Positions 54,061-62,066 of a stretch of DNA of 64,000 nucleotides are shown here, one piece after another. The notes under the pieces are model-generated. The model saw only the letters and a list, made by a program, of their open reading frames with translations, did no database searches and was not told the origin of the DNA. Where the stretch lies: NCBI RefSeq assembly GCF_900215435.1, contig NZ_OCMY01000002.1:186001-250000 (forward strand), read 5' to 3'. Origin of the DNA: Candidatus Pantoea floridensis (GTDB lineage Bacteria > Pseudomonadota > Gammaproteobacteria > Enterobacterales > Enterobacteriaceae). A program made the translations under genes and the position numbers. Position 1 is the stretch's first letter. Every line of letters starts with the position of its first letter.

Positions 54061-56088
54061 ATGAGCCTTAGTTTGCCAGGAATATATCTCTACTACCTGC
54101 CTAACGATAACCTCGCTCCTGAGGATTTTGAACGCATTGTCTCACCCAGCTATGCCTGGGCACGAATTTGTGATCAATACGAGTTTGACGATAGTTATAA
54201 CCCAGGTTTCAATATTATTAACATGCGTGAACAATCCTCATGCAGGAATCCACACCAACCCGGACCTCACGGGCCACGCGAGAAAGAACGACTGGAAAAG
54301 ATGATATTTTGCGGTGACGCAGTAATGCTCAGCGAAATGCATGGCCCTGACGTTATTTTCTACATTAATGATAAAGGTGAACTGATTTGTAACAACGTCC
54401 ATGCCTTCTCTTTCAGCGGTGCTGACAGAATTATCGCTGAATATCACCGTTCAGTTAGCCGCAGGAATTATCAGCATTCAAATGGTAAACCCCGACCAAC
54501 AACGCGCATGACACGAAATAGCAATGCGGAACCGGAACAGCATGCCCAGGCAGCACGTAAAAAAGCCTTTTCACCGGTGTCGAATGCTACTCGTCCACAG
54601 CCCCCAAAGCGTGAAATTACCCTTACTATTGGCGTGTTCTTTGATGGTACAGGAAATAATGCGGATAATACCGTTGCAAGTTTGGATGCATGCTCAGGGG
54701 AGCATTTTGGAATGAATGATGGCGATACTCAGTCGGCCTATTCTCAATGTATTCAACTAAAACGTGGCTACAGCGGCACGGCCGCTGGAAGTCATCTCGG
54801 TTATTACACCAATGTGCACTGGCTTTATACACTTTATAACCAGAATCTTATGGCCAGTACGGGATATGGACAGCACGCGATTTATATCGAAGGGATCGGC
54901 ACTGAAAATGGTCAGGGTGATAGCATCTATGGAATAGGGACTGGCGGGGGTAGCACTGGTGTGGTGAGAAAAACAGATAAGGCAATCACTTTGCTGATAG
55001 CAGGTATTAAAAATTATCTGGCCATCTTGCCCGACGCGAGTGCATGCATCGTCAAGGAAATACAATTTGATCTTTTCGGGTTCAGCCGTGGAGCAGCGGC
55101 AGCCCGGCATTTTGCTAACCGGGTCTTCGAACAGGATAAAACTATCATTACAGCCATTAAAACCGGGCTGGAGGGTATCGAATTCTTAGGTACACCCGGG
55201 GGTAAAACTCGCTTCGTGGGGATCTTTGATACCGTGGCGGCGATTGGCTCACCGGTGAACGGCTTTAATCCACACAGCGCCGATACCGGTGAGGTAAATA
55301 TTGTGCTGCGCCCGGGCGTGGCTCAGAAAGTTTTTCATATCACCGCACAGCACGAATGCCGTTTTAATTTTGCACTTAACAGTGTGAAACCGACATGGCC
55401 GGAGCTTGCTTTGCCTGGTGCGCACTCAGATATAGGTGGCGGCTACAATCCAGAGGAGCATGAAGCGTATTTTCTTACCCGACCGCAGTTTGAAACCGTG
55501 CCTATTTCAACTGCAGAGAGCGATACCCGGATTTATCAGCAGGCCCGTAAACAGCGGGAGATGATAAGTAAGAGCCCAGTAGTCGCACCTATTCTTCATG
55601 GTGTGGAGACCAAGATTAGCACTTGGCATGACGACAGAATGCCCGCAGATCGCTACGGCACCTTGCAAAAACGCAGCGGCGTAGCCTTAACCATTGAACG
55701 TTCAACACACAATGATTGGTCGAAAGTGGTATTACGAGTGATGCTAGATGCAGCACAGGAGGCGGGTGTGATTTTTAATCCTATCGATGACAGTATCCCT
55801 GACTTTTTATTGCCCGCCGATTTGAACAGCTTAAGTGAGAAAGCGATTGTAATGGGACGTGCCATTCGCAGTGGCGGCCCTATTAAAGGTTTTACCACTT
55901 CCGAAATTCATGCTCTGGCGGAAAAATATATCCACTGCTCGTCCAATTGGAACAGCGTGATAAGAGACGACCAAGGGGCAATCGTTGGCGGAGTCAGACC
56001 GGCTAAATTAATCACTTTCACTAACCGCCCAGATGAACGCTGGCAGCGGACAATTTACGATATGGACGGAAATAAAATATGGAAATAA
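54061..56088 (+). CDS. DUF2235 (Tle1-like) phospholipase effector
   Basis: A 675-aa predicted antibacterial lipase of the T6SS Tle1 superfamily (DUF2235, alpha/beta-hydrolase). After an unrecognised N-terminal part of about 195 residues comes LTIGVFFDGTGNN. The G-x-S-x-G motif is FGFSRGAAA with Ser342, the likely Asp is Asp390 (IFDTVAAIG) and the likely His is His455 (GAHSDIGGGY). Tle1 enzymes cleave phospholipids in target-cell membranes. The stop overlaps the next gene by ten bases; that gene encodes a lipoprotein of the immunity type. No VgrG, PAAR or Hcp gene lies nearby, so delivery is an inference. Confidence 0.88.
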   Translation: MSLSLPGIYLYYLPNDNLAPEDFERIVSPSYAWARICDQYEFDDSYNPGFNIINMREQSSCRNPHQPGPHGPREKERLEKMIFCGDAVMLSEMHGPDVIFYINDKGELICNNVHAFSFSGADRIIAEYHRSVSRRNYQHSNGKPRPTTRMTRNSNAEPEQHAQAARKKAFSPVSNATRPQPPKREITLTIGVFFDGTGNNADNTVASLDACSGEHFGMNDGDTQSAYSQCIQLKRGYSGTAAGSHLGYYTNVHWLYTLYNQNLMASTGYGQHAIYIEGIGTENGQGDSIYGIGTGGGSTGVVRKTDKAITLLIAGIKNYLAILPDASACIVKEIQFDLFGFSRGAAAARHFANRVFEQDKTIITAIKTGLEGIEFLGTPGGKTRFVGIFDTVAAIGSPVNGFNPHSADTGEVNIVLRPGVAQKVFHITAQHECRFNFALNSVKPTWPELALPGAHSDIGGGYNPEEHEAYFLTRPQFETVPISTAESDTRIYQQARKQREMISKSPVVAPILHGVETKISTWHDDRMPADRYGTLQKRSGVALTIERSTHNDWSKVVLRVMLDAAQEAGVIFNPIDDSIPDFLLPADLNSLSEKAIVMGRAIRSGGPIKGFTTSEIHALAEKYIHCSSNWNSVIRDDQGAIVGGVRPAKLITFTNRPDERWQRTIYDMDGNKIWK

Positions 56089-56741
56089 TCCGTAAAGTTG
56101 CACTTCTTTCAATTCTGTTGATAACGGCCTGCCACAGTGCTGGTAATCCCAATGCGATTCCTCTCCCAAAGGATCTACCTACGCAGTGGAATTTTAACTT
56201 TTTTACCCCCAGGGCGTTGCCCGCACTTGTGACTTTTGCTGCGATCCTTGATGCAGACGGTTATAATTATCGCTTTAATACACTAAACAGCACCCCTGAC
56301 CTGAGTAACGTTATCGGAGAGTGGAATGATATTGATCGTGCACCCAGTGGATACTGGAATCACCTTGAACATCCTCCCAAACATATTCTTTTCTGCTGGG
56401 ATTCAGTAATTGATAAAAAAGTATATGAAACTCACCTGACATTGTCAGATGCAACGATAAATAAAATGCGCAGGCCTAGCGAGCACAAAGATTACCAAGG
56501 TAATATCGGTTATTACGACACAATACAGATTGGTCTGGGACCTGAGGGTAAGGTGGCCGTCTGGCTACGTGGTATAGGCAACGAACCAAACTATCGGGTA
56601 AGACCATCAGTCTTGAAGACCGTCTCAGGCGAGAAATTAGCTCTTTGCAAAGGGATAACTAAACATCCAAACGGATATAAATATTATGGTGACACTTCTG
56701 ATTTCATTAAAGGAAAAAAATATCCTTATGGAAACTGGTAA
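56079..56741 (+). CDS. Tle1-type immunity lipoprotein, copy 1
   Basis: A 220-aa predicted lipoprotein: signal MEIIRKVALLSILLITACHS with lipobox LITAC and lipidated Cys18. The following NPNAIPLP linker and the Arg/Tyr-rich mature domain would place it in the periplasm, where Tle1 effectors act. It overlaps the effector gene by ten bases, the usual build of an effector-immunity pair. It contains conserved aromatic segments (NHLEHPPKHILFCWDSV, YYDTIQIGLGPEGKVAVWLR). It should bind and neutralise the effector; the family name is not recognised, so this rests on location and gene order. Confidence 0.8.
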   Translation: MEIIRKVALLSILLITACHSAGNPNAIPLPKDLPTQWNFNFFTPRALPALVTFAAILDADGYNYRFNTLNSTPDLSNVIGEWNDIDRAPSGYWNHLEHPPKHILFCWDSVIDKKVYETHLTLSDATINKMRRPSEHKDYQGNIGYYDTIQIGLGPEGKVAVWLRGIGNEPNYRVRPSVLKTVSGEKLALCKGITKHPNGYKYYGDTSDFIKGKKYPYGNW

Positions 56742-56776
56742 ACCATGTAACAGAGTGCCGTGCCGATAAAACTATT

Positions 56777-57000
56777 ATTCGCAGTGGCGGCCCTATTAAA
56801 GGTTTTACCACTTCCTAAATTCTTGCTCTGGCGGAAAATATATCCACTGTTCAGCCAATTGGAACAGCGTGTTAAGAGACGGCCAAGGGGCGGTCACTGA
56901 CGCAGTCAAACCGGCTAAATTAATCACTTTTACTAACCGCCCAGATGAACGCTGGCAGCGGACAATTTATGATATGGAAGGAAATAAAATATGGAAATAA
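56777..57000 (+). pseudogene. Broken second copy of the effector 3' end
   Basis: Bases 56777-57000 match the last 225 bases of the effector gene (55864-56088). A G-to-T change converts GAA to TAA at 56815, one A is missing at about 56838, and more substitutions follow. The last codons (GATATGGAAGGAAATAAAAT) are retained because they contain the start of the second immunity gene. There is no effector start, so it cannot encode a lipase. Confidence 0.9.
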
Positions 57001-57653
57001 TCCGTAAAGTTGCAGTTCTTTCAATTCTGTTGATAACGGCCTGCCACAGTGCTATTAAGCCCAATGCGGTTCCTCTCCCAAAGGATCTACCTACGCAGTG
57101 GAATTTTAACTTTTTTACACCCAGGGCGTTGCCTGCACGTGTGACTTTTGCTGCGATCCTTGATGCAGACGGTTATAATTATCGCTTTAATACACTAAAC
57201 AGCACCCCTAACCTGAGTAACGTTATCGGAGAATGGAATGATATTGACCGTGCACCCAATGGATACTGGAATCACCTTGAACATCCTCCCAAACATATTC
57301 TTTTCTGCTGGGATTCAGTAATTGATAAAAAAGTATATGAAACTCACCTGACATTGTCAGATGCAACGATAAATAAAATGCGCAGGCCTAGCGAGCACAA
57401 AGATTACCAAGGTAATATCGGTTATTACGACACAATACAGATTGGTCTGGGACCTGAGGGTAAGGTAGCCGTCTGGCTACGTGGCATAGGCAACGAACCA
57501 AACTATCGGGTGAGACCATCAGTCCTGAAGACCACCTCAGGTGATCAATTAGCACTCTGCAAAAATATTACCAAGAGTGACTTTTCCTATGGATATGACC
57601 AGGATATAAAAGATTTCATTAAAGGAAAAAAATATCCGTATGGAAACTGGTAA
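56991..57653 (+). CDS. Tle1-type immunity lipoprotein, copy 2 (diverged C-terminus)
   Basis: A 220-aa paralogue of the preceding lipoprotein with the same lipobox (LITAC, Cys18). By hand count about 20 of 220 residues differ; 13 of these lie between 182 and 207, while 91-181 is identical. The frame is intact despite the broken effector fragment in front, which argues for continued selection. Such extra immunity genes may protect against a related foreign effector. Translation starts inside the fragment at the same position as in copy 1. A strong terminator follows at 57699. Confidence 0.82.
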   Translation: MEIIRKVAVLSILLITACHSAIKPNAVPLPKDLPTQWNFNFFTPRALPARVTFAAILDADGYNYRFNTLNSTPNLSNVIGEWNDIDRAPNGYWNHLEHPPKHILFCWDSVIDKKVYETHLTLSDATINKMRRPSEHKDYQGNIGYYDTIQIGLGPEGKVAVWLRGIGNEPNYRVRPSVLKTTSGDQLALCKNITKSDFSYGYDQDIKDFIKGKKYPYGNW

Positions 57654-57698
57654 ACCATGTAACAAAGTGCCGTGCCGATAAAACTGTTGCCTAGTACC

Positions 57699-57736
57699 AA
57701 CCGTCCGTATTTTTGCAGCGGACGGTTTAATTTTTT
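57699..57736 (+). terminator. Terminator after the immunity array
   Basis: AACCGTCCG and CGGACGGTT form a 9-bp stem with an 11-base loop, followed by TAATTTTTT. It closes the effector-immunity array and lies just before the end of the leftward LysR gene. Confidence 0.85.
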
Positions 57737-57754
57737 GACATCATGGTGAATCAT

Positions 57755-58705
57755 CTAGGAAATAAATAAATTTTTCCCTCCAAAGTATTCGACGAGAAAA
57801 TCAATAAACACCTTAATACGCGGAGATTCTGAAGAGCGTTGTGTATAAACCGCCCATATATTGGCTTCCTGATACCACTGCGGTAAAACGTGAACGAGTT
57901 TGTTCTCTGTTAAATAAGGTGAAACGTCCCAGGCTGAGCGCAGTGCAATCCCGTGTGATTTTAATGCCCAGTTAAGAATCACTTTGCCACTGTTGGATGA
58001 ATAGTGACTATTAAGACGACAAACAATTTTGTTTTCACCATCAGTCAATGTCCAATGCCCAAATGTGTTGTTGTTTTCATTAATAATAAGGCAGCTGTGA
58101 TCCATCAAATCGTCCAGCGTGGTTAATGCAGGTGACTGCGCTAAATACTCTGCCGATGCACATAAAATACGCCGATTAGCTGCTAATTTTTTGGCGATGT
58201 AAGAGTGATTAATATCATCACTGACGCGAATATCAACATCGATGCCAGATTGCAGCAGATCAATATCGCGATCGGTGAGAATTAATTTGATATTCAGCGA
58301 GGGATGACGCGCCATAAATTCTGCCACGGCGTCGGAAAGATAGTCCTGCCCAAAACCAAAGGAGCAAGCCACGGTGAGGTCGCCGGTCAGCTCTCCGCGC
58401 CACTGCTGGAAATTATTCAGGAAAGAATCCATTTCATTCACCACCTGCAGCGCGCCCTCCAGCGCTTTTTCACCTTCGGGCGTCAGGCGCATCACACGGT
58501 TGGTGCGAAAAAACAGCCGGGTTTCCAGCTGCTTTTCAAGGATGGCAATACGTTTGCTGATGTAAGATGGCGACTGGCCCAGCTCCGTTGCGGCGCGGCC
58601 AAAACCTTCATAGCGCGCCACGCTGATAAACACGTACAGATCTTCTACTGAAGGCCAGCCCTGCAAGGGTTTCTGATAACTTTTTCCGGCAAGCAATATC
58701 TTCAT
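57755..58705 (-). CDS. LysR-family regulator, last gene of the leuCD-like operon
   Basis: A 316-aa LysR protein of the DmlR/CrgA-like subgroup, with a 16-residue N-terminal extension before the HTH. The HTH is at about residues 22-80 (RYEGFGRAATELGQSPSYIS then KRIAILEKQLETRLFFRTNR). It lies 30 bases downstream of the hydrolase gene on the same strand, so the regulator is transcribed with the operon. Its ligand could be the substrate of the pathway. An internal ATG is possible, and no strong ribosome site marks the start used. Confidence 0.88.
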   Translation of the reverse strand: MKILLAGKSYQKPLQGWPSVEDLYVFISVARYEGFGRAATELGQSPSYISKRIAILEKQLETRLFFRTNRVMRLTPEGEKALEGALQVVNEMDSFLNNFQQWRGELTGDLTVACSFGFGQDYLSDAVAEFMARHPSLNIKLILTDRDIDLLQSGIDVDIRVSDDINHSYIAKKLAANRRILCASAEYLAQSPALTTLDDLMDHSCLIINENNNTFGHWTLTDGENKIVCRLNSHYSSNSGKVILNWALKSHGIALRSAWDVSPYLTENKLVHVLPQWYQEANIWAVYTQRSSESPRIKVFIDFLVEYFGGKNLFIS

Positions 58706-58735
58706 AACACCACAGCGTTAAAGAAATTTAGCCGG

Positions 58736-59650
58736 TTATAACACAGAATCCAGGAAGCACTGAAGCTGGCTTAAAAACAGTTCGGGTACTTCCTCATGCG
58801 GCGAGTGGCCACAAGGTAATGCCTGCCCTTGCACATGACGCGCTTTATCCTGCCAGGTATCCACTACGTTATATAACTGACCAACCGTGCCCTTTTCACC
58901 CCACAACAGCAATAGCGGAGATTCAATACGTTTATCACTGTCTTGCGCGTCGTCGTCTAAATCGATGGTGGCCGCAGCGCGATAATCTTCGCATACTGCA
59001 TGTATCATCGCTTTATTTTGATAACAGCGCAGATAATCATTAAATATTTCATCCGAGGTTGCGCCTGGCGTTTTTAATTGGCCATCAATGTGTTTACGCA
59101 GAAATAAAGCCGGGTCGTGACCGATCATGGTTTCGGGTAACGGGTACGGCTGAATCAGGAAAAACCACCAGAAATAACGCGTGGCGAATGTTTTATCGGT
59201 TAATGCATACATGGTTGCGGTAGGTGCAATATCGACAAATACGCAGCAGGAGAGTTTTTCCGGGTGATCGAGCGCCAATCGGTGCCCGACGCGGGCGCCG
59301 CGATCGTGGCCCACGAAAGCCACGCGCTCCCATCCCAATGCTTCAATCAGCAGGCTAATGTCATCGGCCATCACGCGTTTTGAGTAGGGGCGATGGGTTT
59401 CGTCACTCGGCGGTTTATCACTGTCGCCATAGCCACGTAAATCCGGCAGGATAACGCGATATTTTTGCGCCAGCTGCGGCGCAATCTTGCGCCACGCCAG
59501 ATGATTCTGCGGATGACCATGCAAAAGCAGCAGCGGCGGCCCTTCGCCGCCCATGGCTACGCGTAACGTAATGCCGTTAGCCAGACGCACGTCGCTAAGC
59601 GTAAAGCCTTCAATAAACGGCGAATCTCCCTGAGGCGTTATCTCACTCAT
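58736..59650 (-). CDS. Fluoroacetate-dehalogenase-like alpha/beta hydrolase
   Basis: A 304-aa hydrolase. The nucleophile region FVGHDRGARVGHR has Asp116 flanked by Arg117 and Arg120, which bind the substrate carboxylate in fluoroacetate dehalogenase (FAcD). The acid Asp140 (FVDIAP) and the base His282 (CGHSPHEE) follow, as does Tyr223 (VCEDYRAAA). The Trp of the halide pocket is present (Trp162), but the His next to it in FAcD is Trp161 here. ATG 59650 was chosen because AAGGA lies eight bases upstream; an ATG at 59659 is an alternative. The gene overlaps the leuD-like gene. Confidence 0.85.
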   Translation of the reverse strand: MSEITPQGDSPFIEGFTLSDVRLANGITLRVAMGGEGPPLLLLHGHPQNHLAWRKIAPQLAQKYRVILPDLRGYGDSDKPPSDETHRPYSKRVMADDISLLIEALGWERVAFVGHDRGARVGHRLALDHPEKLSCCVFVDIAPTATMYALTDKTFATRYFWWFFLIQPYPLPETMIGHDPALFLRKHIDGQLKTPGATSDEIFNDYLRCYQNKAMIHAVCEDYRAAATIDLDDDAQDSDKRIESPLLLLWGEKGTVGQLYNVVDTWQDKARHVQGQALPCGHSPHEEVPELFLSQLQCFLDSVL

Positions 59651-60281
59651 GCTGTTCATCCTTTGCCGTATTCGCGCGTTTCAGCCACGGACGTTGGGCA
59701 AAATGCTGCGTTTCAAACTGGCTAATATCAGAGGCGTATTGCAGCGTCCAATCTACAGCGCTTCCGCCGCCCAGCAGCATTTCACGTTTCAATGCGCTCA
59801 CGGAGAACGCAATACGTTGATTATCGAAAAGGATCGCCTGCTGTTCCAGCGAAACGGTAATGCGATTGTTGGTAGGATCGTTCGCCACTGCACTCAATCG
59901 CTGGTAATCCTCATCACTCAACGTCAGCGTCAGAACACCGTTGCGCTGGCAGTTATCATCAAAGATACCGGCAAAACTGGTACCAATAATGGCGCGAATG
60001 CCGAGCTGATTGAGCCCCCACACCGCATGTTCGCGGCTGGAACCACAGCCGAAATTCGCCCCCACCAGCAAGAAAGTGGCGTGTTCCCACCCGCGCTGAT
60101 TGAGAATGAAATCCGGGTTTGGGCTGCCATCGGCCAAAAAGCGCAGGTCGAAGAACACGCCGCGATCTAAACCTTGGCGATCAATGCCTTTGAGAAACTG
60201 CTTCGGCATGATCACATCCGTATCAATATTGGCAGCCGGTAACGGGGCGAGCGTGCCGGTAATGTTATTAAACGCTTCCAT
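59643..60281 (-). CDS. leuD2: LeuD-like isopropylmalate isomerase small subunit, paralogue
   Basis: A 212-aa aconitase-swivel protein of the LeuD type. It shows PLPAANIDTDVIMPKQFLKG at the N-terminus, the conserved LVGANFGCGSSREHAVW, and SFAGIFDDNCQRNGVL. It forms the active site with the LeuC-like subunit encoded one base upstream (leuC stop, T, ATG). The set differs in context from biosynthetic leuCD: no leuA or leuB is here, and a hydrolase and LysR gene follow. Isomerisation or hydration of another 2-hydroxyacid is likely. The name is only a family label. Confidence 0.88.
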   Translation of the reverse strand: MEAFNNITGTLAPLPAANIDTDVIMPKQFLKGIDRQGLDRGVFFDLRFLADGSPNPDFILNQRGWEHATFLLVGANFGCGSSREHAVWGLNQLGIRAIIGTSFAGIFDDNCQRNGVLTLTLSDEDYQRLSAVANDPTNNRITVSLEQQAILFDNQRIAFSVSALKREMLLGGGSAVDWTLQYASDISQFETQHFAQRPWLKRANTAKDEQHE

Positions 60282-60282
60282 T

Positions 60283-61704
60283 TTAAACCTCTGCTGTCAT
60301 AAAGCGGCGGACGTCAACCAGATGACCGGCAATCGCGGCGGCGGCAACCATCGCCGGACTCATCAAATGCGTGCGGGCACCTGCGCCCTGACGGCCTGGG
60401 AAATTACGGTTGGTACCTGAAGCGCAACGATCGCCAGGCGCAAGCACATCTTCATTCATTGCCAGACACATTGAGCAACCTGATTGACGCCACTCAAAGC
60501 CGGCGTTGATGAATATCGCCGCTAATCCTTCCGCTTCTGCCTGCTGACGCACCTGAGTTGAACCAGGAACGATAATGCCTCGCACGTGTGGCGCAATTTT
60601 ATGGCCGTCGATAATGGCGGCCGCGGCTCGTAAATCCTCAATTCGACCATTGGTACAGGAACCAATAAAGGCGTGCGTGATGGCGATATCGGCTAACGGC
60701 GTGCCGGGTTCCAGCCCCATGTATTTCAGTGCGGTATTTAACGCCTGCTGTTTAACCGGATCTTTTTCCTGCGCGGGATCGGGGACGCGCCCCGTGATAG
60801 CGCCAGCTTGATCCGGGCTAATTCCCCAGGTCACTTTGGGTTCGAGGTCACTACAATCGATGGTAATGCGGCGATCAAAGGGCGCGTCAGCATCGCTCTT
60901 TAATGCACGCCACTCCGCAACGGCCCGATCCCACATTGGTCCCACCGGCATTTGCGGTTTGCCCGCAATATAGGCAAAGACCTTTTCATCCGGCGCGATG
61001 ATAGCGCCGCGAGCACCGGCTTCCACCGCCATGTTACACAGCGTCATGCGCCCTTCCATACTCAGCGCCGCAATGGCAACACCGGTAAATTCAATGGCAA
61101 AACCGGTAGCCCCTGAAGCGCCAATCTGCTCAATCAGCGCCATGATGATGTCCTTCGCCGAGCAGCCAAACGGCAACTCGCCGTTCACCGTCACCAGCAT
61201 GGTTTTCAACCGGCGATAAATCAGCGTTTGCGTAGCAAGCAGATGCTCGATTTCCGAGGTGCCGATGCCGAAGCCAAGTGCACCAAACGCGCCGTATGTG
61301 GTGGTATGGCTATCACCTGCAGCGATCACCATTCCGGGCATGACCAGGCCCTGCTCGTGGGCAACAACATGTTCAATACCCTGACGTGGATCCATCACAT
61401 CGAACAGTTCAATGCCAAAATGCGCGGCATTCTGGCGGAAATAATCAACCTGTAATTGTCCACCGGCATCGGTCATGGCGTCATCGCGCTCGGGACGCGT
61501 TGGGTTGACGTGATCGACATTCAGTAAAATAGTGCCGGGATTACGCACCGCACGCTGATGATCGCGCAAACCGCTAAACGCCTGCGGGCTGGTGTACTCA
61601 TTCAGAATAGAGCGGTCGATGTACAGCAGCACATGCCCTTCGTCCTCTAACGTCCGAACCACATGCTGATCGATCAGTTTTTCATACAGCGTTTTGTTAG
61701 CCAT
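60283..61704 (-). CDS. leuC2: LeuC-like isopropylmalate isomerase large subunit, paralogue
   Basis: A 473-aa [4Fe-4S] aconitase-family dehydratase. The cluster cysteines are in FIGSCTNGR and in GCSMCLAMNED. Other landmarks are MANKTLYEKLIDQHVVRTLE at the start, AAGDSHTTTYGAFGALGFGI, SMEGRMTLCNMAVEAGA and GRQGAGARTHLMSPAMVAAA. Relative to leucine-biosynthetic LeuC, the early MDHNVST loop is changed to VDHVNPTRPERDD, consistent with another substrate. The start at 61704 is set by homology; the frame continues 50 codons upstream without resemblance. It is the first gene of the leftward operon and divergent from mqo. Confidence 0.9.
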   Translation of the reverse strand: MANKTLYEKLIDQHVVRTLEDEGHVLLYIDRSILNEYTSPQAFSGLRDHQRAVRNPGTILLNVDHVNPTRPERDDAMTDAGGQLQVDYFRQNAAHFGIELFDVMDPRQGIEHVVAHEQGLVMPGMVIAAGDSHTTTYGAFGALGFGIGTSEIEHLLATQTLIYRRLKTMLVTVNGELPFGCSAKDIIMALIEQIGASGATGFAIEFTGVAIAALSMEGRMTLCNMAVEAGARGAIIAPDEKVFAYIAGKPQMPVGPMWDRAVAEWRALKSDADAPFDRRITIDCSDLEPKVTWGISPDQAGAITGRVPDPAQEKDPVKQQALNTALKYMGLEPGTPLADIAITHAFIGSCTNGRIEDLRAAAAIIDGHKIAPHVRGIIVPGSTQVRQQAEAEGLAAIFINAGFEWRQSGCSMCLAMNEDVLAPGDRCASGTNRNFPGRQGAGARTHLMSPAMVAAAAIAGHLVDVRRFMTAEV

Positions 61705-62066
61705 GCCGTTGCCCACGTGAAAGTGTTTAAACAAATCATTAGAGACCTTAGGGTAATACAGTTTTGCTACGCGCAATGAACACGCTTCGTGCAGTGATGG
61801 TTTATGAAATGTGCAGCGGTAGGCGAGGTTTTTATTTGACCTAAGTCGCGTCAACCGATATAAAGAATAACCGCGTGACCTGAGCGGTTTATCCTCGCTT
61901 TACTCCCTGTTTTGCTTATGTTTTATCCGCCTTTCTTTTTTTAAAGTTAATTAATTAACACCAATACTTTATTAACTAAAAATAAGTTAATCATTTCGTA
62001 ACAATCTCTTAATGTGCAAACCGAATTTTTAACGTTCACCTGCATTGCATAATAAGTAGGACTGGA
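61705..62066. other. Divergent AT-rich control region between leuC2 and mqo
   Basis: A 362-base region without a gene. GTTAATTAATTAAC at 61946-61959 is a perfect 14-base palindrome and may be a regulator site or part of the mqo promoter. The remaining sequence is AT-rich, with several TTAAC-type steps, and should contain promoters for both transcription units. Confidence 0.5.

Larger units (their letters stand above)
55864..57688. repeat. Tandem duplication of 0.9 kb (effector 3' end plus immunity gene)
   Basis: The segment 55864-56776 recurs head-to-tail at 56777-57688. The offset is 913 bases at the effector part and 912 after a one-base deletion. Both copies include the last 225 bases of the effector, the immunity gene and a short 3' flank (AACCATGTAACA-AGTGCCGTG). 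The second effector fragment is broken; the second immunity gene is intact. Confidence 0.92.

Noticed and set aside
61705..61854. 50-codon N-terminal extension of the LeuC-like protein
   Set aside because: LeuC homology begins exactly at the internal Met (MANKTLYEK), and the upstream residues have no family counterpart.
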